A stretch of DNA of 64,000 bases from Myxococcales bacterium (GTDB taxonomy: Bacteria > Myxococcota_A > Polyangia > Palsa-1104). The notes under the pieces were generated by a model. It had not been told where the DNA came from, did not search any database, and worked only from the letters and a program-made list of their open reading frames with translations. The translations under genes and the position numbers were made by a program. Shown one piece after another: positions 54,759 through 63,842 of the stretch. How positions within the stretch are numbered: position 1 is the first letter of the stretch; every line of letters starts with the position of its first letter. Location of the stretch: NCBI GenBank assembly GCA_003170275.1, contig PNAM01000110.1, forward strand, positions 1 through 64,000. Direction: 5' to 3'.

Positions 54759-56743
54759 AACGCCTCTCCTACGCTGATGTGGTACGCGAAGCGCTGGCCG
54801 GGATCGGGGTTGGGTGTGCCGTCGGCTTCGAACGGTCCCAGGCGGTTGAGCCGCACGCCGAGATCGAAGCGAAGGGTGCCGATCACGGTCTTGTAGCGCA
54901 GCCCGCCGCCCACCGCGTAGTGCAGGTTGGTGAGGTCCACGTTGGTCTTGTAGTGGCTCGCCTTGCACGCGTCCGAGGTGCAATTCGGCGCGCCCACGTC
55001 GCCGGCGTCGAGGAACGCCGCGAACGACAGCCACTGCTTGAACAGCTGCACCACGTTGATGCGCAGCTCCGCCTGCGCCAGCACCATCTGATCGCCGCCG
55101 ATCGGGAGCGGCGGAATGCCCGGCGAGCCCGACGGGACCTGCAGCGAGAGCCGGTCGTAGTTGAAGCCGCGGTGCGAGTTCGGCCCGCCGAGATAGAAGC
55201 GCCGCGTGATCGGGCTGCCCAGATCTCCCTGCGTGAAGATCTGGCCGAACTGCGCGCGCGCCGCGAGCGTCACGCGGCTGCCGAGCGGAAGATAGCCGCG
55301 CAGATCGGGCGCGATCTTTTCGTACTGAAACGCGCCGAGCGCGTAGATGCCGCCCTCTTCGAGCGTGACGCCCACGTACACGCCCTTGTGCGCGTCGAGC
55401 GGGTGATCGCGCAGGTCGAGCGCCAGATCCTCCTGCCACCAGCCGAGCCGATAGGGATCGACGTAGCCGAACAGCGCGCCCGCTTGCTTGGGATCGTCGA
55501 GGATGGTCGGATCGGTGTTGAAGAACGAGAGCAGCTGGAAGTTGTAGGACACGCCGAGCTGCACCTTCTGGTGCCAGAAGTTGCGCTGCAGCCCGAGCGA
55601 GGTGCGCGGCCCGTGGAACTGGTACGCGTACTCGATGCCGACGTCGTAGCCGACCGTCCACTTGAGTTGCGCGGCAGGGAACGGCCAGTCGGGCTGCGTG
55701 AGTTGCGCCTCGGCCAACACCGCCGGCCCAGTGCGCTGCGCGTCCCAGAAGGCCGGGATCGCCACCCACGCCGGCTCGAGCCGCAGCCGCAGCGTGCGCA
55801 AGCCCTTCAAGAAGTTGCGGCGCGTGTAGACGATCGATGCGTGCGCGTCGGTGCGCTGCGACTCGAGCCCGATCCCGAGGCCGAGGCGCAGCTCGTTGAA
55901 CGGCCCTTCCTTGACGGTGATGATCACCTCGGCCACCGTCGGATCCTCGTCCGAGTGTTCGTATTCGACGTGCACCGACGAGAACAGCCCGAGGTTGTAG
56001 ATCTTGCCGCGCGCGTCCTCGAGATCATCGGGGCTGAACTTGCTGCCCCACTTGATGTTGGCGTGGCGCTCGATGTCGTGCTGGCGGACGCGTTCGGTGC
56101 CGCGCACGTGAACGTAACCGAAGCGCGCCAGCGGCCCCGGCGTGGCGGTCATCTTGATCACCGCCTCTTGCGTGTCGCGGTTGACCTCGACGCCGCCGTC
56201 GATCTTGGCCCACGCGTAGCCGAGCTCGGCCAGGCGCTGCTCGAGGATCGCCTTCTGCTCCAGGTACAGCTCGTGGTCGAGGCGATCGCCGACCTTCAGC
56301 TTGGCGCGAAACTCGCGCATCAGCTTGTCGCCGTCCTTCGCGAGCGGCGCAAAGCCGTTCATCTGCACGTCGGCGATCTTGGTGAGCGGCCCTTCGTCGA
56401 TGCTGAAGCGCACGTCGACCTCGGTCGGCTGGTTGGTGGGCCCCTTCTTCGGGAACACCTCGGCGTTCACCACCTTGGCGCCGAACCAGCCGCGCACGCG
56501 GTAGTAGGACTCGATGCGCGCGCGATCCGCGTCGATGGTGAACGGATCGAGGTAGTGCTTGGGGAAGTGCAGGAAGTTGGTGGTCTCGACGCCCAGCTTG
56601 CTCTCGAGGTCGCGCGCCTTGACGTGCTTGACGCCGGCGAAGGTGATCTTGCGCACCCACGGTCGCCCGTCGGCCTTCTCGGCGGCGCATCCGGCCCCGA
56701 ACAAGAGGGGCGCCAGCGCGATCAGGAGTGCCGCACGAATCAT
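54755..56743 (-). CDS. tamA: BamA/TamA-type outer-membrane protein (Omp85 family)
   Basis: 662 residues. A cleavable signal ending in FGAGC (possible but atypical lipobox) is followed by POTRA repeats (about 30-330; for example VRKITFAGVKHVKARDLESKLG, YYRVRGWFGAKVVNAEVF, RARGTERVRQHDIERH-like) and a C-terminal Omp85 barrel with NSHRGFNYDRLS and the QRFAYHISVGEAF end. The (V/I)RGF-type lid segment appears as HRGF. Because it lies directly before tamB it is best called TamA-like; BamA cannot be excluded. Starts in an ATGA overlap with the HEAT gene. Confidence 0.9.
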   Translation of the reverse strand: MIRAALLIALAPLLFGAGCAAEKADGRPWVRKITFAGVKHVKARDLESKLGVETTNFLHFPKHYLDPFTIDADRARIESYYRVRGWFGAKVVNAEVFPKKGPTNQPTEVDVRFSIDEGPLTKIADVQMNGFAPLAKDGDKLMREFRAKLKVGDRLDHELYLEQKAILEQRLAELGYAWAKIDGGVEVNRDTQEAVIKMTATPGPLARFGYVHVRGTERVRQHDIERHANIKWGSKFSPDDLEDARGKIYNLGLFSSVHVEYEHSDEDPTVAEVIITVKEGPFNELRLGLGIGLESQRTDAHASIVYTRRNFLKGLRTLRLRLEPAWVAIPAFWDAQRTGPAVLAEAQLTQPDWPFPAAQLKWTVGYDVGIEYAYQFHGPRTSLGLQRNFWHQKVQLGVSYNFQLLSFFNTDPTILDDPKQAGALFGYVDPYRLGWWQEDLALDLRDHPLDAHKGVYVGVTLEEGGIYALGAFQYEKIAPDLRGYLPLGSRVTLAARAQFGQIFTQGDLGSPITRRFYLGGPNSHRGFNYDRLSLQVPSGSPGIPPLPIGGDQMVLAQAELRINVVQLFKQWLSFAAFLDAGDVGAPNCTSDACKASHYKTNVDLTNLHYAVGGGLRYKTVIGTLRFDLGVRLNRLGPFEADGTPNPDPGQRFAYHISVGEAF

Positions 56744-57198
56744 CTGCGCGGCGAAAGCGACAGGCCCTGACGGGCGCGGGCGACCGCTTCGCGCGCGCAC
56801 TCCGAGTAGCGCTCCCAGCGCGCGATCAGCGCGTTCGGATCGCTGGTGCTCTCGAGAAAGTCGCGCAGCCCTTCGGCCGCGGCGGCGCGTACGGTGCGGG
56901 AGTCGTCGTCCGCGAGCGGCAAGAGCAGCGCTTCGGCGCGGTCGGGGTACACATCGGCAAACCAGGGCAACGCCCGCGCGACGCTGGCGCGCACCGACAC
57001 GCGCTCGTCGGTCGCGAGCTGCCACATCAGACACAACGTGGCGTAGGGCACGCTCACCCGAAGCTGCGGGATGGCCGCGAACAGCTGCTTGACCAGCACC
57101 GGGCTCAGCTCGGCGAGCTCGCCCATCTCGGCCGCGTACAGCGCGGTGGCAAGCGGGTCACTGAGCGCGGGGGAGCGGGTGGCGGCGGCGGATGGCAT
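56740..57198 (-). CDS. HEAT-repeat-like protein
   Basis: 152 residues forming short alpha-helical repeats, for example VSVRASVARALPWFADVYPDRAEALLLPLADDDSRTVRAAAAEGLRDFL, typical of HEAT repeats. No signal peptide or catalytic motif, so it is probably a cytosolic protein-interaction module. It is the first gene of the run HEAT-tamA-tamB and overlaps the tamA start by 4 bp, which suggests a link with that assembly pathway. ATG at 57198. No family name is certain. Confidence 0.78.
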   Translation of the reverse strand: MPSAAATRSPALSDPLATALYAAEMGELAELSPVLVKQLFAAIPQLRVSVPYATLCLMWQLATDERVSVRASVARALPWFADVYPDRAEALLLPLADDDSRTVRAAAAEGLRDFLESTSDPNALIARWERYSECAREAVARARQGLSLSPRR

Positions 57199-57271
57199 AC
57201 CGTTGCCAGGAGCAAGCCGGGTGCCGTCCAGGTAGTGGGGAGTTGAGGGTCAACCAGGAACGCGAGCGCCG

Positions 57272-58822
57272 CTACAGTGGAAGTCGCGTTCCACTCTCGT
57301 GCTGTCCATGTGGAATGGGCGGGTCGTACACGCCGTTGCCGTCCACGTCGAGGAACACCGGGTTGGTCAGCGCCAGCGGGCGCACGTCGAAGTGTTTCCA
57401 GTCGCCGACCACCGGCGCCAGCGGCTTGTCCCCATCGACCCGCACCACCACCCAGCCGTCGCGCGCGGACTCGACGTCCCAGCCCTCGCGAAAGCGCACC
57501 GGGTCGGTGGACGGCGCGACCTTCCAGCGCTTGACCTCCTGCCCGTTGACATACAGCGTGACCGTGCTGACGCTCACCCACGGCGCCGCCTGCACCTCGA
57601 TCTCGGCGCGCGCCTTGCCGCCGGGCGCCCGCGCGAGGTCGCCGAGCGAGGCCTTGTCGACGGTGAGCCGGACGAACGGCGCGGTGGTGAACAACGAGTG
57701 GTGCCCCTTGATGGCGCGCGGGATCTCGTTGTCGCGCAGCCTCGACGGCTCGTCGTCCTGCACGCGCACGTAGTTGCGCGGGTAGCCGCCGATGTTGTGA
57801 TCGAGGTGATGGGTGTCCGAGTTGCCGGTCGCGGTGACCACGTGCCCGTGGTTGAGCAGCGAGAACCAGTCGTCGATCACGCGGTCGACCGAGCGGCGCT
57901 CGGAGTCCTGGTAGCCGTTGAGCACCTCGAGCGCGTCGAAGTCGAACGAAAAGCCCGGTCGCGCCGCGACGTCCGCGTGGGTGTCCAGCTCGCCGAGGCT
58001 GAAGTAGCCGATCTCCTTGTCGAGACGCGGGTGGTGCACGTCGATCACCGCCTCGGGCGCGTTCTTGCGCACGTCCTTGAAGAAGTCGCGCGCGGTGCGC
58101 CCGTGCACCAGCACCGCGCCCTGACCCGCGCGCTCGAGATCGTGCGGCAGCGGAAACGCGCCGAAGTGCCCCCACCCGCCGGTGGTCAGCTCGTCGCCGG
58201 TCAGGCTGGCGAGGTAGTGCCCGACGCCCAGCTCGTCGATGATCGGTTGGTAGTTCGAGACCACGTTGTGATCGGTCGAGACGATCAGCTCCACGCCGTC
58301 GGCGATGAACTCGAACACGCGATCGTGCATGGGCACGTGCGAGTCGCTCGACGACGCGGCGTGGACGTGGAAGTCACCCGAGAGCCAGCCGTGCGTGTCG
58401 ACCACGTGCTTGAGGCGCGCGGTCACCATCGCGCCGCGCGGGGTCACCTTCACGCGCCGCGCGACGAACAGGTCCCACTCGGGGCCGCGGCTCACGTACA
58501 CGTCGTAGGTCCCCACCGGCACGTGCGCGACGCCCACGCCGCTCACCGACAGGATGCGGTTGTAGGCCACCACCGCGTCGCCCTCCTGCCGGCCGATGTC
58601 GTTGTGGGTGAAGCGCGGATCGGGCGTGCCGTCGACGCCGAGCAGGGTCAGCTTGCACGGGATGCGCTGCCCGGTGTCGGCGTCGCGCGTCTCGTAGGTG
58701 AGCCCGCCTTCGGGCGGCAAAGTCGGCAGCGGCGGGGCGGTCGAGCCGACACGGGGGGCGACCAAGCCGATCGCGGCGAGCGCCGCGGTGGCCGCCAGGG
58801 GGAGGAGCGCACGAGCTGTCAT
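57272..58822 (-). CDS. CehA/McbA-type PHP-domain metallohydrolase
   Basis: 516 residues with a signal peptide (about 1-28). The PHP/CehA-type metal motifs are GDFHVHAASSSDS, STDHN, VIDVHHPR and TGNSDTHH, giving a multinuclear metal site; a C-terminal beta-domain follows (about 400-515). Family members hydrolyse esters or phosphodiesters, or are of unknown activity; CehA itself cleaves carbaryl. The GDF-HVH motif is intact, so an active enzyme is expected; its substrate is unknown. ATG at 58822. It lies 73 bp upstream of the HEAT gene. Confidence 0.88.
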   Translation of the reverse strand: MTARALLPLAATAALAAIGLVAPRVGSTAPPLPTLPPEGGLTYETRDADTGQRIPCKLTLLGVDGTPDPRFTHNDIGRQEGDAVVAYNRILSVSGVGVAHVPVGTYDVYVSRGPEWDLFVARRVKVTPRGAMVTARLKHVVDTHGWLSGDFHVHAASSSDSHVPMHDRVFEFIADGVELIVSTDHNVVSNYQPIIDELGVGHYLASLTGDELTTGGWGHFGAFPLPHDLERAGQGAVLVHGRTARDFFKDVRKNAPEAVIDVHHPRLDKEIGYFSLGELDTHADVAARPGFSFDFDALEVLNGYQDSERRSVDRVIDDWFSLLNHGHVVTATGNSDTHHLDHNIGGYPRNYVRVQDDEPSRLRDNEIPRAIKGHHSLFTTAPFVRLTVDKASLGDLARAPGGKARAEIEVQAAPWVSVSTVTLYVNGQEVKRWKVAPSTDPVRFREGWDVESARDGWVVVRVDGDKPLAPVVGDWKHFDVRPLALTNPVFLDVDGNGVYDPPIPHGQHESGTRLPL

Positions 58823-58845
58823 GCGCTGGTTGTATCACCGAACGG

Positions 58846-59043
58846 CTAGGGCTTCTCGGCGTCGTCGGGGCCGGGGATTACGCCCAGCTTCAAGGTCTTT
58901 CCCGATTCGCGCGCGGGGGGCTGGCTGCCGGTGCGCTCGACCGGAACGGTCGGGCCGCCACACTGCCGGCACGCGGGGAGGCTCTCGTTGTGCTGGATCG
59001 CCTCGAACGAGTAGCGGCACTTCTCGCAGTGAACGAACGACAT
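58846..59043 (-). CDS. Small zinc-ribbon protein
   Basis: 65 residues. CEKC (6-9) and CRQC (26-29) form a likely zinc ribbon; the rest (about 33-65) is polar and probably disordered (ERTGSQPPARESGKTLKLG). No enzyme motif. Small zinc-ribbon proteins of this kind are often regulatory or binding proteins; no specific function can be given. ATG at 59043. It lies 33 bp after the stop of the kinase-like gene upstream and 23 bp before the CehA-type gene, all on the same strand. Confidence 0.75.
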   Translation of the reverse strand: MSFVHCEKCRYSFEAIQHNESLPACRQCGGPTVPVERTGSQPPARESGKTLKLGVIPGPDDAEKP

Positions 59044-59076
59044 GCTGCGATCATTCTATGCACACGATCGCTCCGT

Positions 59077-60933
59077 TCAAGCGTGCGCCGGCTGACCTTC
59101 TCGCAGAAACGCCTCGATCGCGGGCAGGTCGATGGGCTTGCGAAAGATCGCGTCGATCAGCCCCGGCTCGTCGCTGGCGCCGGTCGCGCCCGGCTCCCAG
59201 CCGGTGACCAGCGCGATGCGCACCTCGGGATGCTCCGCGCGTAGCCGGCGCGCCAGCTCGATCCCGTTCATTCCCGGCATCGCCAGGTCGACCAGCGCCG
59301 CGTCGTAGGGATGGCGCTCGAGCCGAGCGAGGGCCGCTTCGCTAGAGGCTGCGCTGTCGGCCTGGTGACCGGAGAGCGCGAGCAGCTCGGTGAGCGTCTC
59401 GCGATTGCCCGCGTCGTCATCGACCACCAGCACGCGCAGCGCCGCGCGAGACGTGGGTTGCCGCACCGGCGGCTCGGCGTGTGGGGAGTCTTCGGGCGCG
59501 AGCGGCAGGCTGAGCCGCAGGCGGCGCTGGTCGTCTTCGTGCTCCTCGTGCAGCTCGCCCTGCCAGCGGCCGACCAGCTCACGCACGGCGTCGAGCGCCA
59601 GGTGCAGGCCTTCGTCGTTCGCGGACCCGTCGTCGGCCGTCGGATACTCGAGCTCGAGCTCGCCGCGCCCGCCGTCGCTGCGCGTCGTGAGGCGCAGCAC
59701 CCCGCCCGGCGGCAGATCGTCGCGCGCGGCCACCAGCAGCTTGCACAACGCCTCGCGCAGCTCGCCGCCCGGCGCCAGCACCTCGGCGACGGTGCCCAGG
59801 TGCGCATCGACGCGCACCGCGCGATGGTCGTCGGCCGACGTGAGCTCGGGGCGCACCAGATCGAGCGCCTCCATCACCGCCGCGTTGAGATCGAGCGGCC
59901 GCGGCGGCGCGTGGGTTCGTCGCGCGCCGACCTTCTGCAAGCGCGCCACCAGCGCGGCGGCGCGCTCGACCGCCGCCTCGATGGTGGCGAGGTGTCGGGT
60001 GGCCTGGGGGTCGATCTGACGGCGCGCCAGCTCGAGCGCCAGGCGCACCGAGTTGAGCTCGTTGTTGAGCGCCAGCGCGGTGCCCGACGCGAGATCGGTC
60101 ATCGAGCGATCTTGGCCGAGCCGCAGCAGCCGCTCGTGCAGCGCCCCCAGCTCGCGATCGGCCCGGTCGAGCGCGTCGTCGCGGCGCAACGATCGCGTCA
60201 GATCGCGCAGCACCTCGATCGCACCGGTGGACACGCCGTTCTCGCGCACGGCCAGCGCGGTGTACTCGAGGGTGCGCTCGCCGCGCCGCGGATCGGCGAG
60301 CTGAAGCCGCTCGGGCCCCAGCTTGTCGCCGGTGCGCAGCGCTGCGAGCGCGGGCGCGATCACGCGATCGGCCTCGGCCGCCGGCACCTGCGACAGCGGC
60401 CGTCCGAGCAGCGCCTCGACCGCGCGGTTGGCCAGCGCCACCGCGCCGTCGCCGTCGAGGAGCAGCACGCCCTCGTCGAGCTGATCGAGCGCGAGCCGAA
60501 GCGAGGCCTCACCCGCGCGCGCCGAATGGAGCGCGCTCGAGCGTGCGTGGCGATGGGCCAGCCCGGCCATTCCCTCGTCGAGCAGCTCGGCGAGCAGCGC
60601 GAGCGCGGGCAGCCCGGGCCCGACGCGACGGCGAACCTGCTCGAGGATCGCCAGGTGCAGCGCGCCCAGCTCGCGCAGCGCATCGCGCAACCCCACGCCG
60701 GCCTCCAGGCGCCTTTGCCCGAGATCGGCGGCGAGCTGCGCGAACACTTGCGGCGCCTCGAGACCGCGCGTCTCCAGCGCGAGCAGCAGCTCGTCGTAGA
60801 GCGGCTGCAGCTCGCACACGAACTCGTGGCGCCCGAACACCCGCGCGCGCCCGCGCAGCTCGCGCCGCCATCCGCGCAAGATCGCGGCCCGCTCGCCCGA
60901 AAGCCAGGCGCCCAGCTCAAGCGCGGCGCTCAT
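59077..60933 (-). CDS. Pseudo-histidine-kinase with RsbRD-like N-terminus, PAS and C-terminal receiver
   Basis: 618 residues. N-terminal helical RsbRD-like domain (about 5-130), PAS (about 146-250), DHp-like and ATPase-like segments (about 277-480) and a receiver (about 498-615). The H-box GTALALNN (284-291) lacks the His and Glu of GxAHExNN; the N-box reads LLVAARDD (Asn to Ala) and the G1 region lacks DxGxG. The receiver is intact: VVDDDAGN, Asp549 in LVDLAMPGMNG, Thr577, Lys599. It is therefore a non-kinase that can probably still be phosphorylated on its receiver. ATGA overlap with the downstream-named membrane gene (60930). Confidence 0.87.
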   Translation of the reverse strand: MSAALELGAWLSGERAAILRGWRRELRGRARVFGRHEFVCELQPLYDELLLALETRGLEAPQVFAQLAADLGQRRLEAGVGLRDALRELGALHLAILEQVRRRVGPGLPALALLAELLDEGMAGLAHRHARSSALHSARAGEASLRLALDQLDEGVLLLDGDGAVALANRAVEALLGRPLSQVPAAEADRVIAPALAALRTGDKLGPERLQLADPRRGERTLEYTALAVRENGVSTGAIEVLRDLTRSLRRDDALDRADRELGALHERLLRLGQDRSMTDLASGTALALNNELNSVRLALELARRQIDPQATRHLATIEAAVERAAALVARLQKVGARRTHAPPRPLDLNAAVMEALDLVRPELTSADDHRAVRVDAHLGTVAEVLAPGGELREALCKLLVAARDDLPPGGVLRLTTRSDGGRGELELEYPTADDGSANDEGLHLALDAVRELVGRWQGELHEEHEDDQRRLRLSLPLAPEDSPHAEPPVRQPTSRAALRVLVVDDDAGNRETLTELLALSGHQADSAASSEAALARLERHPYDAALVDLAMPGMNGIELARRLRAEHPEVRIALVTGWEPGATGASDEPGLIDAIFRKPIDLPAIEAFLREGQPAHA

Positions 60934-61409
60934 TGCTGCGAGACGAGCTGCGGCGCTTCGATCGGCTGCACGATCTCGCCGCGCGGCGCCAGCGCGCCCA
61001 GCGCCACGCCGTAGAGCAGGTGCGCCGGAATCGCCACCACCGCCAGCGCGGGCTCGTGCGAGGCCAGGAAGCCGAGCCCGGCGAGCGGCGCATAGACGGT
61101 GAACGCCAGCCCCCACATGCCCGCCGCGTAGATCACCCCGCGCCGCAGGGTGATCGATTGCGTGCCGACGGTGAACAGCCCGCCGGCCAGCGACCCGTAC
61201 GCGAAGTGCACCAGGAACGCGACGATCGCCACCAGCGGATGCGCGCGCAGCCCAACGATCGCGCGCGCCGCCACCGACGGCAGAGCCGCGCCGCCCAGCG
61301 CAGGCGCGGCGAGCATCAGCCCGGTCATCACCAGGGTCGAGACGAAGCCTGCGGCCAGGCCGTCGAGCAGCTTTTGGCGATTGGCTTCGATCGCGCGCGT
61401 ATCGAACAT
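60930..61409 (-). CDS. Small multi-helix membrane protein
   Basis: 159 residues with about four or five hydrophobic segments (about 19-40, 55-75, 80-105, 115-140) and a short polar C-terminus. It vaguely resembles YagU/DUF1440-type membrane proteins (HFAYGSLAGGLF) but no motif is decisive. ATG at 61409 is chosen; a TTG at 61439 is weaker. It overlaps the pseudo-kinase gene (ATGA) and begins 31 bp after the FtsH stop, so it may be co-transcribed with ftsH and act with the kinase-like protein as its membrane partner. Confidence 0.68.
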   Translation of the reverse strand: MFDTRAIEANRQKLLDGLAAGFVSTLVMTGLMLAAPALGGAALPSVAARAIVGLRAHPLVAIVAFLVHFAYGSLAGGLFTVGTQSITLRRGVIYAAGMWGLAFTVYAPLAGLGFLASHEPALAVVAIPAHLLYGVALGALAPRGEIVQPIEAPQLVSQQ

Positions 61410-61439
61410 GTCGAGAGTAGGGAGCAAGCGCCGTTCCAA

Positions 61440-63338
61440 CTAGTGCCGCATGATCGACCACTGGAGCTCGTCGCCGCCTTCGAGCTCGGGGGGCAGGTGA
61501 GCGCCCTCCAGGATGGCGGCCAGCTCGGAGCCCTCGAGCACCTCTTTTTCGCGCAGGCGCGCGGCCAGCTCGAGCAGCTGCGTGCGGTTGTGCTCGAGCA
61601 GTCCGATCGCGCGCTCGTGCGAGCGGCGCAAGAGCTCGCCCACCTCGCCGTCGATGATCTGCTGCGTGCGCTCCGAGTAGCCCTTCTCGCCGCCCAGCGA
61701 GATGCCCGGCAGAAAGCGTCCCTCGCTCGATCCGTCCAGGTGCGCCACCGACTGCGGCCCGAGCGCCGCCGACATGCCGAACTGCGTGACCATGCGCCGC
61801 GCCAGATCGGTCGCGCGCTGCAGATCGTCGGTCGCGCCGGTCGACACCTCGTTGAAGATCACCTTCTCCGCCGCGCGCCCGCCCATCAGCACGGTCAGCT
61901 TGTCGAGCAGCTCGGGACGCGTCATGAGATAGCGATCCTCGAGCGGCACCTGCATGGTGTAGCCGAGCGCGCCGAATCCGCGCGGGATCATCGACACCTT
62001 GTGCACGCGATCGGTGGTCGGCAGGATCTCGGCGAGCAGCGCGTGGCCGCTCTCGTGGTGCGCGACGATCTCCTTCTCGCGCAGGTTCATGCAGCGGCCC
62101 TTCTTCTCCAGGCCCGCCAGCGTGCGCTCGATGGCCTCGTTGATCTCGGCCTGCCCGACCTCTTCCCGTCCGCGACGCGCGGCGAGCAGCGCCGCTTCAT
62201 TGATGAGGTTGGCGAGATCGGCGCCCGACATGCCCGGCGTGAGCGATGCGACGCGCGGCAGGCTCACGTCGGCGCCGAACTTCACGCCATGCGCGTGCAC
62301 CTGCAGGATCGCCTGGCGCCCCTTGACGTCCGGGCGGTCGACGAGCACCTGCCGATCGAAACGACCTGGCCGCATCAGCGCCGAGTCGAGGATCTCCGGC
62401 CGGTTGGTGGCGGCCATGATCATCAGGCCCTTCTTGGCGTCGAAGCCGTCCATCTCCGCGAGCAGCTGGTTGAGCGTCTGCTCGCGCTCGTCGTGGCCCG
62501 CCATGTTGCCCGAGCCGCGCGCCTTGCCGACCGCGTCCAGCTCGTCGATGAAGACGATGCACGGCGCCTTGGCCTGCGCCTGCATGAACAGATCGCGCAC
62601 GCGCGCCGCGCCCACGCCGACGAACATCTCGACGAAGTCCGAGCCGGTGAGCGAGAAGAACGGCACCTTGGCCTCGCCGGCCACCGCGCGCGCGAGCAGC
62701 GTCTTGCCGGTGCCCGGTGGGCCGACCAGGATCACGCCCTTGGGAATGCGCGCGCCGAGCGCGTGGAACTTCGCCGGGTTGGAGAGGAAGTCGACGATCT
62801 CACGCAGCTCGTCGACCGCTTCGTCGACACCGGCGACGTCCTTGAACGTGACTCCCGTCCCTTCCTCGGCGACCAGCTTGGCCTTGGAGCGCCCGATCGC
62901 CATCATCCCCGGGCCGGGCTTCATGCGCCGCAGCACCAGCATCCAGAACCCGCCCAGCAGCAACATCGGCAGCAGCCACACCATGAACAGCGACCCGAAC
63001 CAGTCGCCCTCCTGCATGCCGCGGTACTTGACGTGCTTGGCGTCGAGCAGCTTGACCAGCTCGGGATCCTCGACGCGGTTCACCAGCCACTTTTCGCCCC
63101 GCTTGCGCGCCGGCTCGTCCGACGGAAGGGCGCGGATGTGCTCCTTGGACAGCTCGACCTCGCCGACCTGTCCCGCCTCGAGCTTTTGCTTGAGCTCACT
63201 ATAAGGAATCGTGGCGGCAGCGGTGGTCGGACGGGCGAAGTACAGGACCGCAAAAACTCCGAGTAATCCGTACAGAACCCACGTCCGCCGGGAACTTCCT
63301 GTCTCTGCTGGTGGACGTGTCTTGGTCGGTGTGGGCAT
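61440..63338 (-). CDS. ftsH: FtsH AAA+ membrane zinc protease
   Basis: 632 residues. Two membrane segments (about 18-36 and 113-135) flank a periplasmic part; the AAA+ domain has GPPGTGKT, IVFIDELDAVG and NRPEILDSALMRPGRFDRQV (SRH), and the protease has HHESGH (His-Glu-x-x-His zinc motif, Ser in place of the usual Ala) plus EVSTGATDDLQRAT with the third ligand. It degrades misfolded or regulatory membrane proteins. GGAGG lies 4 bp before the ATG at 63338. Followed by the small membrane protein and pseudo-kinase genes. Diverges from the receiver gene at 63461. Confidence 0.95.
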   Translation of the reverse strand: MPTPTKTRPPAETGSSRRTWVLYGLLGVFAVLYFARPTTAAATIPYSELKQKLEAGQVGEVELSKEHIRALPSDEPARKRGEKWLVNRVEDPELVKLLDAKHVKYRGMQEGDWFGSLFMVWLLPMLLLGGFWMLVLRRMKPGPGMMAIGRSKAKLVAEEGTGVTFKDVAGVDEAVDELREIVDFLSNPAKFHALGARIPKGVILVGPPGTGKTLLARAVAGEAKVPFFSLTGSDFVEMFVGVGAARVRDLFMQAQAKAPCIVFIDELDAVGKARGSGNMAGHDEREQTLNQLLAEMDGFDAKKGLMIMAATNRPEILDSALMRPGRFDRQVLVDRPDVKGRQAILQVHAHGVKFGADVSLPRVASLTPGMSGADLANLINEAALLAARRGREEVGQAEINEAIERTLAGLEKKGRCMNLREKEIVAHHESGHALLAEILPTTDRVHKVSMIPRGFGALGYTMQVPLEDRYLMTRPELLDKLTVLMGGRAAEKVIFNEVSTGATDDLQRATDLARRMVTQFGMSAALGPQSVAHLDGSSEGRFLPGISLGGEKGYSERTQQIIDGEVGELLRRSHERAIGLLEHNRTQLLELAARLREKEVLEGSELAAILEGAHLPPELEGGDELQWSIMRH

Positions 63339-63398
63339 CTAGCCTCCGCGCAATGCGTACCTACATCCTCAAAGCGAGATGCGTGCCGACTCTACGGG

Positions 63399-63414
63399 CG
63401 GCACATCGCTTGCT
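63399..63414 (+). promoter_or_regulatory. Putative sigma-54 promoter of the second stand-alone receiver
   Basis: CGGCACA-TCGC-TTGCT matches TGGCACG-N4-TTGCW with two mismatches and correct spacing. The start point would be near 63425, about 36 nt before the GTG at 63461. Resembles the site in front of the receiver gene at 12909. Confidence 0.42.
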
Positions 63415-63460
63415 AGATACGAAAGTGGTGGGCACCTGCCCGCGGGGACGAGGTGTGACG

Positions 63461-63838
63461 GTGAGAACCATTTTCGTGGTCGACGACGATCCCGATCAGG
63501 CCGAGATTCTGGCCCAGGCGTTGGCCGGACGGGGGCGCCGGGTGCGCGCGTTCTCCGATCCGATCCGCGCGCTCGCCGCGCTCGCGAGCGAGGACGTGGA
63601 CCTGCTGATCGCAGACCTCTCGATGCCCTGGATCGACGGCAAGGACGTGGTCGCGTCCGCCCACGTGCGGCGTCCAGACCTGCCGGTGTTCATGGTGTCG
63701 GGCTACGCGCGCGGCGCCGAGATCGCCGCCGAGGTGGGCGTCCCGTTCTTCTCGAAGCCGGTCGATCTGGAGGGGCTACGCAGCGCAGTCGAGCGCACCC
63801 TCGACGGCCTGCAGCCTTCCACCTCCGCCGGCCGCTAA
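63461..63838 (+). CDS. Stand-alone receiver-domain response regulator
   Basis: 125 residues: one receiver with the acidic pair in IFVVDDDPDQ, the acceptor Asp in LIADLSMPWIDG, the switch Ser in FMVSGYA and the Lys in FSKPVD. No output domain. GTG at 63461 has GAGG at 7-bp spacing; a GTG at 63455 is too close to it and an ATG at 63353 lies upstream of the promoter-like site. The 3' end lies 4 bp from a convergent NtrC-type gene. A partner kinase is not adjacent. Confidence 0.85.
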   Translation: MRTIFVVDDDPDQAEILAQALAGRGRRVRAFSDPIRALAALASEDVDLLIADLSMPWIDGKDVVASAHVRRPDLPVFMVSGYARGAEIAAEVGVPFFSKPVDLEGLRSAVERTLDGLQPSTSAGR

Positions 63839-63842
63839 CCGC

